DNA of 64,000 bases from Anaerotignum faecicola (GTDB lineage: Bacteria > Bacillota > Clostridia > Lachnospirales > Anaerotignaceae), in NCBI RefSeq assembly GCF_003865035.1, contig NZ_BHVZ01000001.1:496001-560000 (forward strand), in the 5' to 3' direction. Below the pieces are notes generated by a model, which worked only from the letters and a program-made list of their open reading frames with translations, did no database searches and was not told the origin of the DNA. Shown piece by piece: positions 29,434-37,895 of this stretch. The position numbers were made by a program, and so were the translations under genes. Each line of letters begins with the position of its first letter. The first letter of the stretch is position 1.

Positions 29434-30831
29434 TTATTTGTCAACGGAAGGAGCAACATCGTCCATCCATTTCATCAGACCGCCCATTTCAGCGTCCTTA
29501 TCCCAAACATATTTCTTCGTTTCGGAAGCGATTACGCCGCTCAGACCGAGCAGTGCAATCAGGTTCGGGAATGCCATACATGCGTTCAATGTATCGGCTA
29601 CGTTCCAAACAACTTCCAGAGTCGCGGAGCAGCCAACCAGTACAACGATTGTCCATGCAACACGGAAAGGCTTAATTGCCTCTACGCCTACCAGATATAC
29701 CCATGCACGTTCGCCGTAGTAAGCCCAACCAAGGATGGTGGACCATGCGAATGTAATCAGACCGAATGTCAGAACTGCAGGCCCGATAACAGGGATTGCA
29801 TTGAAAGCACCTGCTGTCATCTGTGCGCCCTTCAAACCTTCCATACCTACGGGGTCTTTAATGATGGAGGATACCAGAACCAGACCTGTCATCAAGCAAA
29901 CTACGATTGTATCCCAAAATACGCCAGACATGGAAATCAGCGCCTGTCTGGAGGTATTTCTTGTTGCTGCACATGCGTCTACGATAGGAGCAGAACCCAG
30001 ACCAGATTCATTTGTGAACAGACCACGAGATACACCGGCACGGATACACGCTACTACCGTTGCACCAACAAAGCCGCCGCCGACTGCCTGAGGATTGAAT
30101 GCGCCATGAATAATTGCGGAGAATGCTGCCGGAATATATGCGCCATTGATGACACAAATAACCAGACAACCTAAGATATACAGACCAGCCATCAGGGGAA
30201 TCAGCTTTTCACATACTTTGGAGATGGACTTAACGCCGCCCAGAATTACCAGACCTGTAGCAATCATTAAAATAATACCTGTGATAACCTTTGGAACACC
30301 AAATGTACCGCTTACGGATTCTGCGATAGAGTTGCCCTGTGTCATATTACCAATGCCGAAGCAGGCAATACCTGTAAGGATTGCAAAGAGAACGCCCAGC
30401 CACTTCTGACCCATACCTCTTTCCAGAGCGTACATGGGACCACCGATGAAGGAACCGTCTTTTGCTTTTACACGATATTTTACCGCCAGTGTTGCTTCAC
30501 CGAATTTTGTTGCCATACCAAACAGACCTGTAAGCCACATCCAGAATACAGCACCGGGGCCGCCTGCGCCGATTGCAGTTGCAACACCTACGATATTACC
30601 GGTACCGATGGTAGCCGCAAGTGCTGTTGCCAGCGCACCGAAGCCCGATACGTCACCGCTTGCCTCCGAATCCGGTGTAACGGAAAGCTTAATCGCTGTA
30701 ATGGTTTTTCTCTGAATGATTCTTGTTCTGAATGTCAGATAAACGTGTGTACCTACCAACAGGATCAGCATGACAGGCCCCCACACAAAGCCATTGATTT
30801 TTGTTACAAAAGCGTTAAAAGTTTCTAACAT
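29434..30831 (-). CDS. Sodium:alanine/glycine symporter (AGCS family)
   Basis: Membrane protein of 465 residues with about ten hydrophobic helices, importing alanine or glycine with Na+. Family features: GVATAIGAGGPGAVFWMWLTG after about residue 95 (the family signature), KDGSFIGGPMYALERG, and RGLFTNESGLGSAPI in the middle. Start at 30831 chosen because AGGAGG lies 10 bases before it; the longer ORF to 30924 would be untypical. It has its own promoter and about 110 nt of leader. Confidence 0.92.
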   Translation of the reverse strand: MLETFNAFVTKINGFVWGPVMLILLVGTHVYLTFRTRIIQRKTITAIKLSVTPDSEASGDVSGFGALATALAATIGTGNIVGVATAIGAGGPGAVFWMWLTGLFGMATKFGEATLAVKYRVKAKDGSFIGGPMYALERGMGQKWLGVLFAILTGIACFGIGNMTQGNSIAESVSGTFGVPKVITGIILMIATGLVILGGVKSISKVCEKLIPLMAGLYILGCLVICVINGAYIPAAFSAIIHGAFNPQAVGGGFVGATVVACIRAGVSRGLFTNESGLGSAPIVDACAATRNTSRQALISMSGVFWDTIVVCLMTGLVLVSSIIKDPVGMEGLKGAQMTAGAFNAIPVIGPAVLTFGLITFAWSTILGWAYYGERAWVYLVGVEAIKPFRVAWTIVVLVGCSATLEVVWNVADTLNACMAFPNLIALLGLSGVIASETKKYVWDKDAEMGGLMKWMDDVAPSVDK

Positions 30832-30961
30832 ACCTACTTCCCTCCTCTTTTCTTTTAAAAAAGATGATCTTCCTTTTTTTGCATCAGCATCGAAATCAGA
30901 GTTGCGCGCGTTTCTGTTTTTCAAAAATACTCATACATCATTCCATTCGGAACACACCTAT

Positions 30962-30990
30962 ATGATACATAAAAAATGACTATAACGCAA
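30962..30990 (-). promoter_or_regulatory. Promoter of the AGCS gene
   Basis: TTGCGT (30985-30990), 17-base spacer, TATCAT (30962-30967). The leader from here to 30831 shows no T-box or glycine riboswitch motif. Confidence 0.65.
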
Positions 30991-31349
30991 GATATTTTTT
31001 GATAATTTTCAATTTTTTTCCATTTTTAACATAACTTTTTATATGTTATATCTATTAAAACTGTTGATTTTATCTGTTTTTTATGCACTTCGACATCAAC
31101 AAAAAGACATCTGTCCGTTAAGAAAACGTGAATTTATTTCGTTCAGCGGATAAACAGAAATCCATTTAAACATTGAGAAATCAACATTTTCCGATGTTTT
31201 TATAAAAGCAACGACAAAATTCACATTTTACCGATATTGTTATATTGCACAAAAATTTTTTACGTTTTCTTAACACTGTATGCAAAAAACAGAGCACTCC
31301 TATTCCCGCTATATACGCCTCTCTTTCGACCCAAGCTCCAATAATCCAA
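30991..31349. other. AT-rich gene-free stretch
   Basis: No supported gene. It holds a 13-bp inverted repeat (31117-31129 and 31262-31274). A 65-codon frame on the minus strand (31181-31378) has no ribosome site and no recognisable content. Confidence 0.6.
31117..31274. repeat. 13-bp perfect inverted repeat, 158 bp apart end to end
   Basis: GTTAAGAAAACGT at 31117-31129 and its exact complement at 31262-31274. No matching target-site duplication is visible at the outer ends, and no ORF is inside. Confidence 0.6.
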
Positions 31350-31406
31350 TCAGGCTCCGGAACGCCATGCAAAGTCATTGATGGCGCACTTATGAAACGT
31401 CTCCAT
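31350..31406 (-). CDS. Possible 18-residue peptide or gene remnant
   Basis: METFHKCAINDFAWRSGA, preceded by GGAGGGAAAGGAA directly before the ATG, the best ribosome site in this gap. After its TGA the same frame runs 29 more codons (opening LDYWSLGRKRGVYS) to a TAA, so this could also be a short gene broken by a nonsense change. No similarity recognised. Confidence 0.3.
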   Translation of the reverse strand: METFHKCAINDFAWRSGA

Positions 31407-31533
31407 TTCCTTTCCCTCCTTTTTTGAAAATATCGGAATGCTGTCCGAAGTGTTTCTGCTTCGGTATACTTGGAATTTATTCGTTTTCCGCGAGAAATAT
31501 GCCATCTGCGCCCGTTCAGATTGTATTAAAAAA

Positions 31534-31564
31534 CGGAAGAAACCCTTTTTTGAGGTTTCCTCCG
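31534..31564 (-). terminator. Terminator after the 199-aa membrane protein gene
   Basis: Stem CGGAGGAAACC/GGGTTTCTTCCG with one mismatch, followed on the minus strand by TTTTTTAAT. Confidence 0.8.
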
Positions 31565-31582
31565 CTTTTATAGGTGCTATGC

Positions 31583-32182
31583 TTACAGCTCTTTGTTTTC
31601 TTCTTCCACAATGGCTTCTGCGATTTCCTGCTCATCCGCTTCTTCTGCTTCCTCATCTGTATCTGTATCTTCGGTTTCCTCATCCTTCGGCTCACGCATC
31701 AGGCGCAGTGCCACAACCAGAATTACAACGGCAACCACAATCTGCGGAATCGTATGGCTAAGTGCCCATGCGAAATCGGGGATATAGAAAAACCGCTCCA
31801 TCAAGTACATTGCCTGCTTCCACAGCTCGGAAAGGGCAATCAGGAGCAATACAAAGCCGAACACGCGGCGGTGCTTGGGACTGCATTTCCAGTCTCTGTC
31901 CAAATTTACATAATCCGCAAAAATAAATCTGTCTTCAACTGTCGCAAATTCCTCTTCCGTCATGCGCCGCAGGTTATGCGTGTGAAAAAAGCTGTAGCAC
32001 CATACAATCGGGCAGATAAAGAAGATCAATTCCTCAAAGCCCAGCCATGCCGCTAAGGCAATCGTACCAAAAAACAACCCCATCAGGCTGACTCCCTGCC
32101 GATACAGCCCCATGTACATCTCCCCTGCCCCCGGGCAGCAGGAAAATACCAGTGTGAAAAAACGATTCTTTTGATTGGTCAT
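31583..32182 (-). CDS. Hypothetical membrane protein (199 aa)
   Basis: Not recognised. Residues 1-70 hold a GAGEMYMGLYRQGVSLMGLF stretch, reminiscent of TM2-like small membrane proteins, and a pair of hydrophobic helices; a polar stretch (about 70-105) follows, then two more helices (about 107-125 and 143-162). The C-terminal 40 residues are almost all D, E, T and A. The start follows AGGAGGCG. Probably monocistronic: terminators lie on both sides. Confidence 0.72.
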   Translation of the reverse strand: MTNQKNRFFTLVFSCCPGAGEMYMGLYRQGVSLMGLFFGTIALAAWLGFEELIFFICPIVWCYSFFHTHNLRRMTEEEFATVEDRFIFADYVNLDRDWKCSPKHRRVFGFVLLLIALSELWKQAMYLMERFFYIPDFAWALSHTIPQIVVAVVILVVALRLMREPKDEETEDTDTDEEAEEADEQEIAEAIVEEENKEL

Positions 32183-32308
32183 AAAAAACGCCTCCTATTG
32201 CTTGTTCTTTCTTCATCTGCATCTATCATAGCAGAGAAGTTTTAGACTTTCTTTCAGCAATGTTTAAGGTTTCTTAAAGAATCGCAGAATATTTTCGCAA
32301 TAAAAAAA

Positions 32309-32326
32309 GAATCGCAAGCGACTCTT
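32309..32326 (-). terminator. Terminator after engB
   Basis: Stem AGAGTCGC/GCGATTCT with a 2-base loop as drawn (4 in practice), followed on the minus strand by TTTTTTT. Ends the lon-engB operon. Confidence 0.8.
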
Positions 32327-32340
32327 TTTCTATAACCACC

Positions 32341-32967
32341 TTATTCTTCTGCTTCCGCTTCAAATTCCGCTGCCTTTTCGCCGCCGGGGAGGAATTTCTC
32401 AATCTCCGCCCAAAGCTCCTCCACGCCCGTTTTCTTCTCGCCGGAGAAGGGAATCAGCACATCCTGCGGCTGTAATTTCAGCGTTTTCCGAATCACCGCA
32501 AGCTGCTTTGGAATCTGGCTGCGGTTCAGCTTATCGGATTTTGTTGCCGCAATGATGATATCAAAGCCGAAATGCTTCAGCCAGTCATACATCATAATAT
32601 CGTTTTTCCCCGGCTCGTGGCGAATATCAATCAGCAAGATAATCGCGCGTAGCTCCTCTCTGCGTGTCAGATACTCCTCCATCATCTGTCCCCATTTTGC
32701 CACCTCGGATTTCGGCACCTTCGCATAGCCATAGCCCGGCAGGTCAACCACATACATCATATCATTCACACCGTAAAAATTGATGGTGCGTGTTTTTCCG
32801 GGCTGAGAGCTGGTTCTTGCCAGTGCCTTTCTGCCCAGAATCGCATTGATGAGAGTAGATTTTCCAACATTGGATTTTCCAGCGAAGGCAATCTCAGGCT
32901 TGCCATCCATAGGATAATGCGAAAAATTCGTCCCGATATATTTCAAATCACATTGCTTTACCTTCAT
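32341..32967 (-). CDS. engB: Ribosome biogenesis GTPase EngB (YsxC/YihA)
   Basis: Essential GTPase needed for 50S subunit assembly; 208 residues. G1 FAGKSNVGKSTLINAILG near residue 30, G3 DLPGYGYAKV, G4 TKSDKL. Its ATG overlaps the lon stop (ATGA), and lon-engB is a conserved Firmicutes pair. The acidic C-terminal tail (EKAAEFEAEAEE) is a little longer than usual. Confidence 0.95.
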   Translation of the reverse strand: MKVKQCDLKYIGTNFSHYPMDGKPEIAFAGKSNVGKSTLINAILGRKALARTSSQPGKTRTINFYGVNDMMYVVDLPGYGYAKVPKSEVAKWGQMMEEYLTRREELRAIILLIDIRHEPGKNDIMMYDWLKHFGFDIIIAATKSDKLNRSQIPKQLAVIRKTLKLQPQDVLIPFSGEKKTGVEELWAEIEKFLPGGEKAAEFEAEAEE

Positions 32968-35300
32968 GCGTCTTTTTCTCCCTTCACCAATGCCGTCTGC
33001 AATACATCCTCCATGGTTTCCGCCAGAACGAACTGCATCCCGTCCTTGATTTCGTCCATAATTTCATCTAAGTCCTTTTCATTTTCCTTGGGCAAAATCA
33101 CGGTTTTAATACCGACCTTTTTCGCCGCAAGCACCTTTTCCTGTAAACCGCCAATGGGCAGCACTCTGCCACGAATCGTAATTTCCCCTGTCATGGCAAC
33201 ATCATTGCGCACCCTTCTTCCCGTCAGTGCGGAAATGATTGCCGTTGCCATCGTTACGCCTGCGGAGGGCCCATCCTTGGGCGTTGCCCCCTCAGGAATG
33301 TGGATATGTATGTCCTTCTTCTTGTAAAAATCAGGCTCCAGCTGAAAGCGTTCATTCTGAGAGCGAATGTAGCTGACAGCCGCTTCCGCAGATTCCGTCA
33401 TCACCTTTCCCAGATTGCCCGTCACGCGGAATTTGCCTTCCCCTGGCATGCAGTTTACCTCAACGGAAAGCGTTGTGCCGCCGACTCTTGTCCATGCCAG
33501 ACCACGCACAATGCCGACCTGCGGCTCTTTGTAAATCGTATCCGGCATGAATTTTCTTGTGCCTAAAATATCCTCCAGATTTTTCTTCGTAACCGTCAAG
33601 GATTTTCTTTCGCCCGAAAGAATCATCTTCACCGCCTTACGGCAAACCTCGCCAATGGTGCGTTCCAGCTGACGCACGCCCGCTTCTCTGGTATAGCCGT
33701 CGATGATTTCCTCCATGGCATCCGCTTTTATTTTCAGCTGCTTTGCGGTCAGTCCATGGCGTTTTCTCTGCTTTTCAAGCAAATGCTCCTCTGCGATGTG
33801 CAGCTTTTCCTGCGCGGTATAGCTGGAAAGCTCTATTATCTCCATTCTGTCGCACAGAGGCCCCGGAATGGTATCCAGACTATTTGCCGTACACATAAAC
33901 AATACCTTCGATAAATCATACGGCAGCTCTACAAAATGGTCACGGAAGGTGCTGTTCTGCTCGCCATCCAGAACCTCAAGCAATGCCGCCGCAGGGTCGC
34001 CATTATAGGAAACACCAAGCTTGTCCACCTCGTCCAGAAGCATCAGCGGATTGATGGTGCCTGCCTGCTTCATGGCATTGATGATGCGTCCGGGCATTGC
34101 GCCGATATAGGTCTTTCTGTGTCCGCGGATTTCCGCTTCATCCTTCACGCCGCCCAAGGACATCCGCACATAGTTACGGTTGAGTGCCTTCGCAACGGAA
34201 CGCGCGATTGAGGTTTTCCCGACCCCGGGAGGACCGACCAGACAAAGGATGGTTGCATGCTCCTCCGGTGCATTTTTGCGGACAGCAAGGTATTCCAGAA
34301 TACGCTCCTTCACCTTTTTCATACCGTAATGATCCTCATCCAGAATTTTTTCTGCTTCCGCTAAATCAAAGGATTCCTCTGTCGTTTCTGTCCATGGCAG
34401 GGAAAGCAGGGTTTCGATATAGGTTCTGGAAACATTCGATTCGGGAGAGGTTACGGGAATCTTGAGCATGCGGTCGATTTCCTTTTCAATCGTATCCCGA
34501 ACATGCGCAGGGGGATTTTTTTCATCCAGCTGTGTGCGGTATTTCGCCGCATCTGCGCCAACGCCGTCCTTGTCACCCAATTCCTCCTGAATTACCTTCA
34601 TTTCCTCGCGGAGATAATATTCCCTCTGGTTCTTGTCGATTCTCTGCTTTGTTTTGTTTTCGATTTCGCGCTTGATTTGCAAAACCTGACACTCGTGCTG
34701 CATGGTAGTAATCACCATTTCCAGACGTTCATAGGGATTCAGCCGCTCCAGAAATTCCTGCTTTCTGTTGTAGGCGAGCTCCATCCCTGCGGCAATGACA
34801 TCCGCAAGCGCACCGGGTCTTTTCGCCGCTACCACATTGCCCATCAGATCCAGTGCGGCAGTATTATTCGCCAGCTTCAGATAATTATCATATTCCTCCA
34901 CCGCAATTTTCATAATTGCCTGCTCCTGCTCGCTGGGCTCTTCCTCAAAATCCTGCGCAATGGTCGTAATTTCGGCATAATCGCAGTTTTTCACATGGAT
35001 ATTCAAAAGTCTGCCGCGGTTTTTCCCCTCCACCACAACATGTGTCAGATTGCCGGGCAGCTTCAGCACCTGCTTCACCTCTGCCAGAACGCCGATGTCA
35101 TATAAATCATTTCTGGAAGGATCAGGAATAACAGGGTCTTTCTGCGTTACCAGAAAAATTTCCTTTCCGTTTTCTTCTGCCGCCTGCAGCGCATCCAGAG
35201 ATTTCTGTCTGCCTGCCGGAAAGCTGATTGCCATTCCTGGGAAAATGCTCATGCCTCGCAGTGCAATCATCGGCACAAGAATCGCTTGTTTCTTCTCCAT
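32964..35300 (-). CDS. lon: ATP-dependent protease Lon (LonA)
   Basis: Cytosolic AAA+ protease of 778 residues degrading misfolded and regulatory proteins. LON substrate domain about 1-200, coiled coil, AAA domain with LVGPPGVGKTSIARSVA near residue 350, and a C-terminal protease domain with the Ser nucleophile in TPKDGPSAGVTMATA and the Lys in KVLAAKKVG. Start 35300 chosen for the GAGGTG site 5 bases upstream; an earlier ATG at 35321 has none. Own promoter at 35401-35429. Confidence 0.95.
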   Translation of the reverse strand: MEKKQAILVPMIALRGMSIFPGMAISFPAGRQKSLDALQAAEENGKEIFLVTQKDPVIPDPSRNDLYDIGVLAEVKQVLKLPGNLTHVVVEGKNRGRLLNIHVKNCDYAEITTIAQDFEEEPSEQEQAIMKIAVEEYDNYLKLANNTAALDLMGNVVAAKRPGALADVIAAGMELAYNRKQEFLERLNPYERLEMVITTMQHECQVLQIKREIENKTKQRIDKNQREYYLREEMKVIQEELGDKDGVGADAAKYRTQLDEKNPPAHVRDTIEKEIDRMLKIPVTSPESNVSRTYIETLLSLPWTETTEESFDLAEAEKILDEDHYGMKKVKERILEYLAVRKNAPEEHATILCLVGPPGVGKTSIARSVAKALNRNYVRMSLGGVKDEAEIRGHRKTYIGAMPGRIINAMKQAGTINPLMLLDEVDKLGVSYNGDPAAALLEVLDGEQNSTFRDHFVELPYDLSKVLFMCTANSLDTIPGPLCDRMEIIELSSYTAQEKLHIAEEHLLEKQRKRHGLTAKQLKIKADAMEEIIDGYTREAGVRQLERTIGEVCRKAVKMILSGERKSLTVTKKNLEDILGTRKFMPDTIYKEPQVGIVRGLAWTRVGGTTLSVEVNCMPGEGKFRVTGNLGKVMTESAEAAVSYIRSQNERFQLEPDFYKKKDIHIHIPEGATPKDGPSAGVTMATAIISALTGRRVRNDVAMTGEITIRGRVLPIGGLQEKVLAAKKVGIKTVILPKENEKDLDEIMDEIKDGMQFVLAETMEDVLQTALVKGEKDA

Positions 35301-35377
35301 TCTTTTCACCTCGTATATCAAAATCCTTATAAAAAGCTTTATTTTTTGTATTCATTCGGCGAAAATCCCCAAAAAAA

Positions 35378-35394
35378 TCAAGGCTTCGCCTTAA
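35378..35394 (-). promoter_or_regulatory. Hairpin with T-run at the 5' end of the lon transcript
   Basis: TTAAGGC-GAA-GCCTTGA on the minus strand followed by TTTTTTT. It begins at the predicted transcription start of lon, so it may be a 5'-end stability element or a weak early terminator. Confidence 0.5.
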
Positions 35395-35400
35395 CTAAAT

Positions 35401-35429
35401 AGTATACAATAAATCTCTCCTGCGGTCAA
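35401..35429 (-). promoter_or_regulatory. Promoter of lon
   Basis: TTGACC (35424-35429), 17-base spacer, TATACT (35401-35406). A single GGTCAAA half-site overlaps the -35 box, but no second half for a CtsR operator is seen, and there is no CIRCE element. Confidence 0.8.
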
Positions 35430-35469
35430 ATCCCAGCTTTCTGTCGAAAAATAAAATCCCTGATTTTTC

Positions 35470-35498
35470 TTGTATTACTCATAAAAATATGATATACT
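35470..35498 (+). promoter_or_regulatory. Promoter of the DUF2798 gene
   Basis: TTGTAT (35470-35475), 17-base spacer, TATACT (35493-35498). The leader to the ATG at 35598 is about 95 nt with no recognised element. Confidence 0.7.
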
Positions 35499-35597
35499 AT
35501 CAAAGATACTAATAAGATATGGTAATAAATTGGAAACGCACACTCCCTCCGGATGATAACGAACAACACATAAAGTTATGATTCAGGAGGATTTTTT

Positions 35598-36050
35598 ATG
35601 CCAAAAAACAAATTTCAAGACGCTGTTTTCACCGCCATCATGGCAGCCGTAATGGTATACGGTATGATTGTGTACAATGTTGCATGGAATACAGACGGTG
35701 TTTCCACCATGACATTTCTTGCCGCACTGCATGAAATGCCAATCATGTTCCCGATTGCCTTTGTGCTGGAATTTTTTATCGTCGGCAAACTTGCAACGGC
35801 TCTTGCCTTTCAGGTAATGCGCCCCGATGACAGACCACAGCTGATTACCTTTGCAATCTCTATCTGCATCTGCTGTATCATGTGCCCTGTGATGAGTCTG
35901 ATTGCCACAGTGCTTTTCAACAAACCTGATTTCTGCACATGGGTACAGACATGGGCACGCAACTTCCCCATGGCTATCTGCTATCAGCTGTTTTACTGCG
36001 GTCCCCTCGTGCGATTGATTTTCCGTACCATTTTCAGAGAAACCGAATAA
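35598..36050 (+). CDS. DUF2798 family membrane protein
   Basis: Protein of 150 residues with four hydrophobic helices (about 10-30, 45-65, 82-105, 118-140), arranged as two DUF2798-like halves. Function unknown. A TCAGGAGGA site precedes the ATG. It stands alone on the plus strand between lon and lonB. Confidence 0.78.
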   Translation: MPKNKFQDAVFTAIMAAVMVYGMIVYNVAWNTDGVSTMTFLAALHEMPIMFPIAFVLEFFIVGKLATALAFQVMRPDDRPQLITFAISICICCIMCPVMSLIATVLFNKPDFCTWVQTWARNFPMAICYQLFYCGPLVRLIFRTIFRETE

Positions 36051-36060
36051 TTCGTTTCAA

Positions 36061-36099
36061 AAAAGCTCCACGCAGAACCTTCTCCCGCGCGGAGCTTTT
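36061..36099. terminator. Bidirectional terminator between the DUF2798 gene and lonB
   Basis: AAAAGCTCC(A/G)CGC arms facing each other (AAAAGCTCCACGC and GCGCGGAGCTTTT). A-run on one side and T-run on the other, so it suits both convergent genes. Confidence 0.85.
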
Positions 36100-36110
36100 G
36101 CATTTCATTT

Positions 36111-37760
36111 TTACCCGATTTCCTTTTCCTGCAAAAAATCAATTCCTTCCGAAAGTGCCGCGCCCTCAGAAAGAAACGCCGCACTGAGCAGCTCCTGCAC
36201 TGTTGCAACAGAAATGACCTCTATTCCCAAATTGTGATAGCTTTCCTTCCAATTCTGTTTCGGAATCAAGACCTTCGTTGCACCTGCCTCCTTTGCCGCC
36301 GCAAGCTTCTGCTCCACGCCGCCAACAGGAAGCACCTGTCCATGCAGACCGATTTCCCCCGTCAGCGCAAGGGTATGGGCTACAGGTATTTCCGTAAAAG
36401 CGGAATAAATTGCAAGAAACATTGCTACCCCTGCGGAGGGCCCATCCACAGGAACCCCTCCGGGGAAATTCAGATGCACATGGAAATCCTGCGCAGAAAA
36501 GCCGAACTGTTCCAGCAGTGTAAGCACATTCTCCGCCGCAGAACGGGCATTGCTCTTGCGTTTCGCCGTTCCCTGCCCGTTTTTCAGCTCTTCCTCCTCT
36601 ACGATGCCCGTCACCGTTAAGCCATTGCCGCCCTTCCGCACCACCGCTTCTACGGAAAGCAGCGTCCCTCGGCCATTGCCCTGCACTCCCAAGCCATTTA
36701 CCACACCAACCTGTGGCTGCTTCGCGATTTTCTGCCGATACAGCGGCTGATATCTGCCCGCCTCTGCCGCCCATTCCAGTTCCCTTGCCGTAATCTTCTT
36801 TTTTCCCTCCATCCACGCCAGTGAGGTCAGCGACTGCACAAGATTCACCGCATCTCTGCCACCGCCTGCATACGCCGCAATCCTGCCGCAAAGCCCCTCC
36901 TCATAGGAAACGCCCGCACGCCGCAGGCTGTTTTCTGCAATTTTTTCCACCGCGGTTCTGTCCAACGGCTCAAAAAAGATTTCCGTACACCGGGAACGCA
37001 ATGCTTCGGGAATTTCCTGCGGACTGCGTGTGGTCGCTCCAATCAGCCGAAAATCCGCAGGCATCCCCTTCCGAAAAATCTGATGGATATAGGGCGGAAT
37101 GCTTTTGTTGCTGCTGCTGTAATAGCTGCTCTGAAAGTGTGCCACCCTGTCCTCCAGTACCTTCAAAAGCTTATTCATCTGCACCGGATGCAGTTCCCCG
37201 ATTTCATCAATAAACAGCACGCCGCCGTGCGCTTCGCAGACTGCCCCCGGGCGCGGTCTGGGAATCCCCGCATTGCCAAATGCCCCTGCGCCCTGATAAA
37301 TCGGATCATGCACAGAGCCAAGCAAGGGGTCTGCAATGTTGCGTTCATCAAACTGCAATGTGGTTGCATCAATCTCCACAAACCTTGCACCTGCGCCGAA
37401 GGGGGAACCTTCCCTTTTCTTCGCTTCCTCCAGAATCAGCCTTGCTGCCGCCGTTTTCCCCACGCCGGGAGGGCCGTAAATCAGAATATGCTGCGGATTG
37501 GGGCCGCAGAGTGCTGCGCGCAATGCCTTGATGCCGTTTTCCTGCCCGATGATTTCTTCCAGCGTCCGCGGTCTGGTCTGCTCCGCTAATGGTTCTGTCA
37601 GCTTTGTTTCCTCCATTGCCATCAGCTTATCCATCTCTACAATATTATCCTCGCACCGCAAGCCCTCTCCTGCACCTTTTCTGCGGCTGCTCCTCCAAAA
37701 GTACCATGCGCCCAGCCCGAAAAACAAAAGCTGCGCCCCTGCCAAAAGATTCCATTCCAA
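36111..37760 (-). CDS. lonB: Sporulation-associated membrane-anchored protease LonB
   Basis: AAA+ serine protease of 549 residues, no N-terminal LON domain. One membrane helix at the very start (LLAGAQLLFFGLGAWYFW), then Walker A IYGPPGVGKTAAARLIL and the protease domain with Ser in VDGPSAGVAMFLA and Lys in EQKLAAAKEAG. I place the start at a TTG (37760): AAAAAGGAG lies 8 bases upstream, and the resulting N-terminus (x-E-W-N-L-L...) aligns in layout with B. subtilis LonB; the ATG at 37781 lies within 5 bases of the likely transcription start. In Bacillus, lonB is forespore-expressed. Confidence 0.9.
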   Translation of the reverse strand: MEWNLLAGAQLLFFGLGAWYFWRSSRRKGAGEGLRCEDNIVEMDKLMAMEETKLTEPLAEQTRPRTLEEIIGQENGIKALRAALCGPNPQHILIYGPPGVGKTAAARLILEEAKKREGSPFGAGARFVEIDATTLQFDERNIADPLLGSVHDPIYQGAGAFGNAGIPRPRPGAVCEAHGGVLFIDEIGELHPVQMNKLLKVLEDRVAHFQSSYYSSSNKSIPPYIHQIFRKGMPADFRLIGATTRSPQEIPEALRSRCTEIFFEPLDRTAVEKIAENSLRRAGVSYEEGLCGRIAAYAGGGRDAVNLVQSLTSLAWMEGKKKITARELEWAAEAGRYQPLYRQKIAKQPQVGVVNGLGVQGNGRGTLLSVEAVVRKGGNGLTVTGIVEEEELKNGQGTAKRKSNARSAAENVLTLLEQFGFSAQDFHVHLNFPGGVPVDGPSAGVAMFLAIYSAFTEIPVAHTLALTGEIGLHGQVLPVGGVEQKLAAAKEAGATKVLIPKQNWKESYHNLGIEVISVATVQELLSAAFLSEGAALSEGIDFLQEKEIG

Positions 37761-37790
37761 GCTCCCATCTCCTTTTTCCATTCTTGGAAA

Positions 37791-37819
37791 TAGTATCTCT
37801 CAATGAGGGAGAATTATCC
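37791..37819 (-). promoter_or_regulatory. Possible sigma-F/sigma-G type promoter of lonB
   Basis: -35-like GGATA (37815-37819), 14-base spacer, -10-like AGAGATACTA (37791-37800), close to the sigma-F form GGnnAnAnTA. The spacer is one base shorter than typical. No vegetative promoter is seen in the same place. Confidence 0.45.
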
Positions 37820-37827
37820 GCATAAAA

Positions 37828-37860
37828 AACGGCATCACATAACAAGCTTGTGACACCGTT
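37828..37860 (-). terminator. Terminator after mgtE
   Basis: Stem AACGGTGTCAC/GTGATGCCGTT with two wobble positions, followed on the minus strand by TTTTTTATG. It lies directly upstream of the lonB promoter. Confidence 0.8.
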
Positions 37861-37895
37861 TTTTGTTTTTATCCTTTTTATCTTCTTTCTTCTCC

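Noticed and set aside
30832..30990. T-box or glycine riboswitch before the AGCS symporter
   Set aside because: No T-box motif (TGGnACCGCG) and no GGAGAGA...paired glycine aptamer pattern in the leader.
31181..31378. A 65-codon minus-strand frame in the gap before the AGCS gene
   Set aside because: No ribosome site and no recognisable content; a different frame has the strong site at 31406.
35395..35440. CtsR operator at the lon promoter
   Set aside because: Only one GGTCAAA half-site, which arises from the -35 box; the required tandem half is missing.
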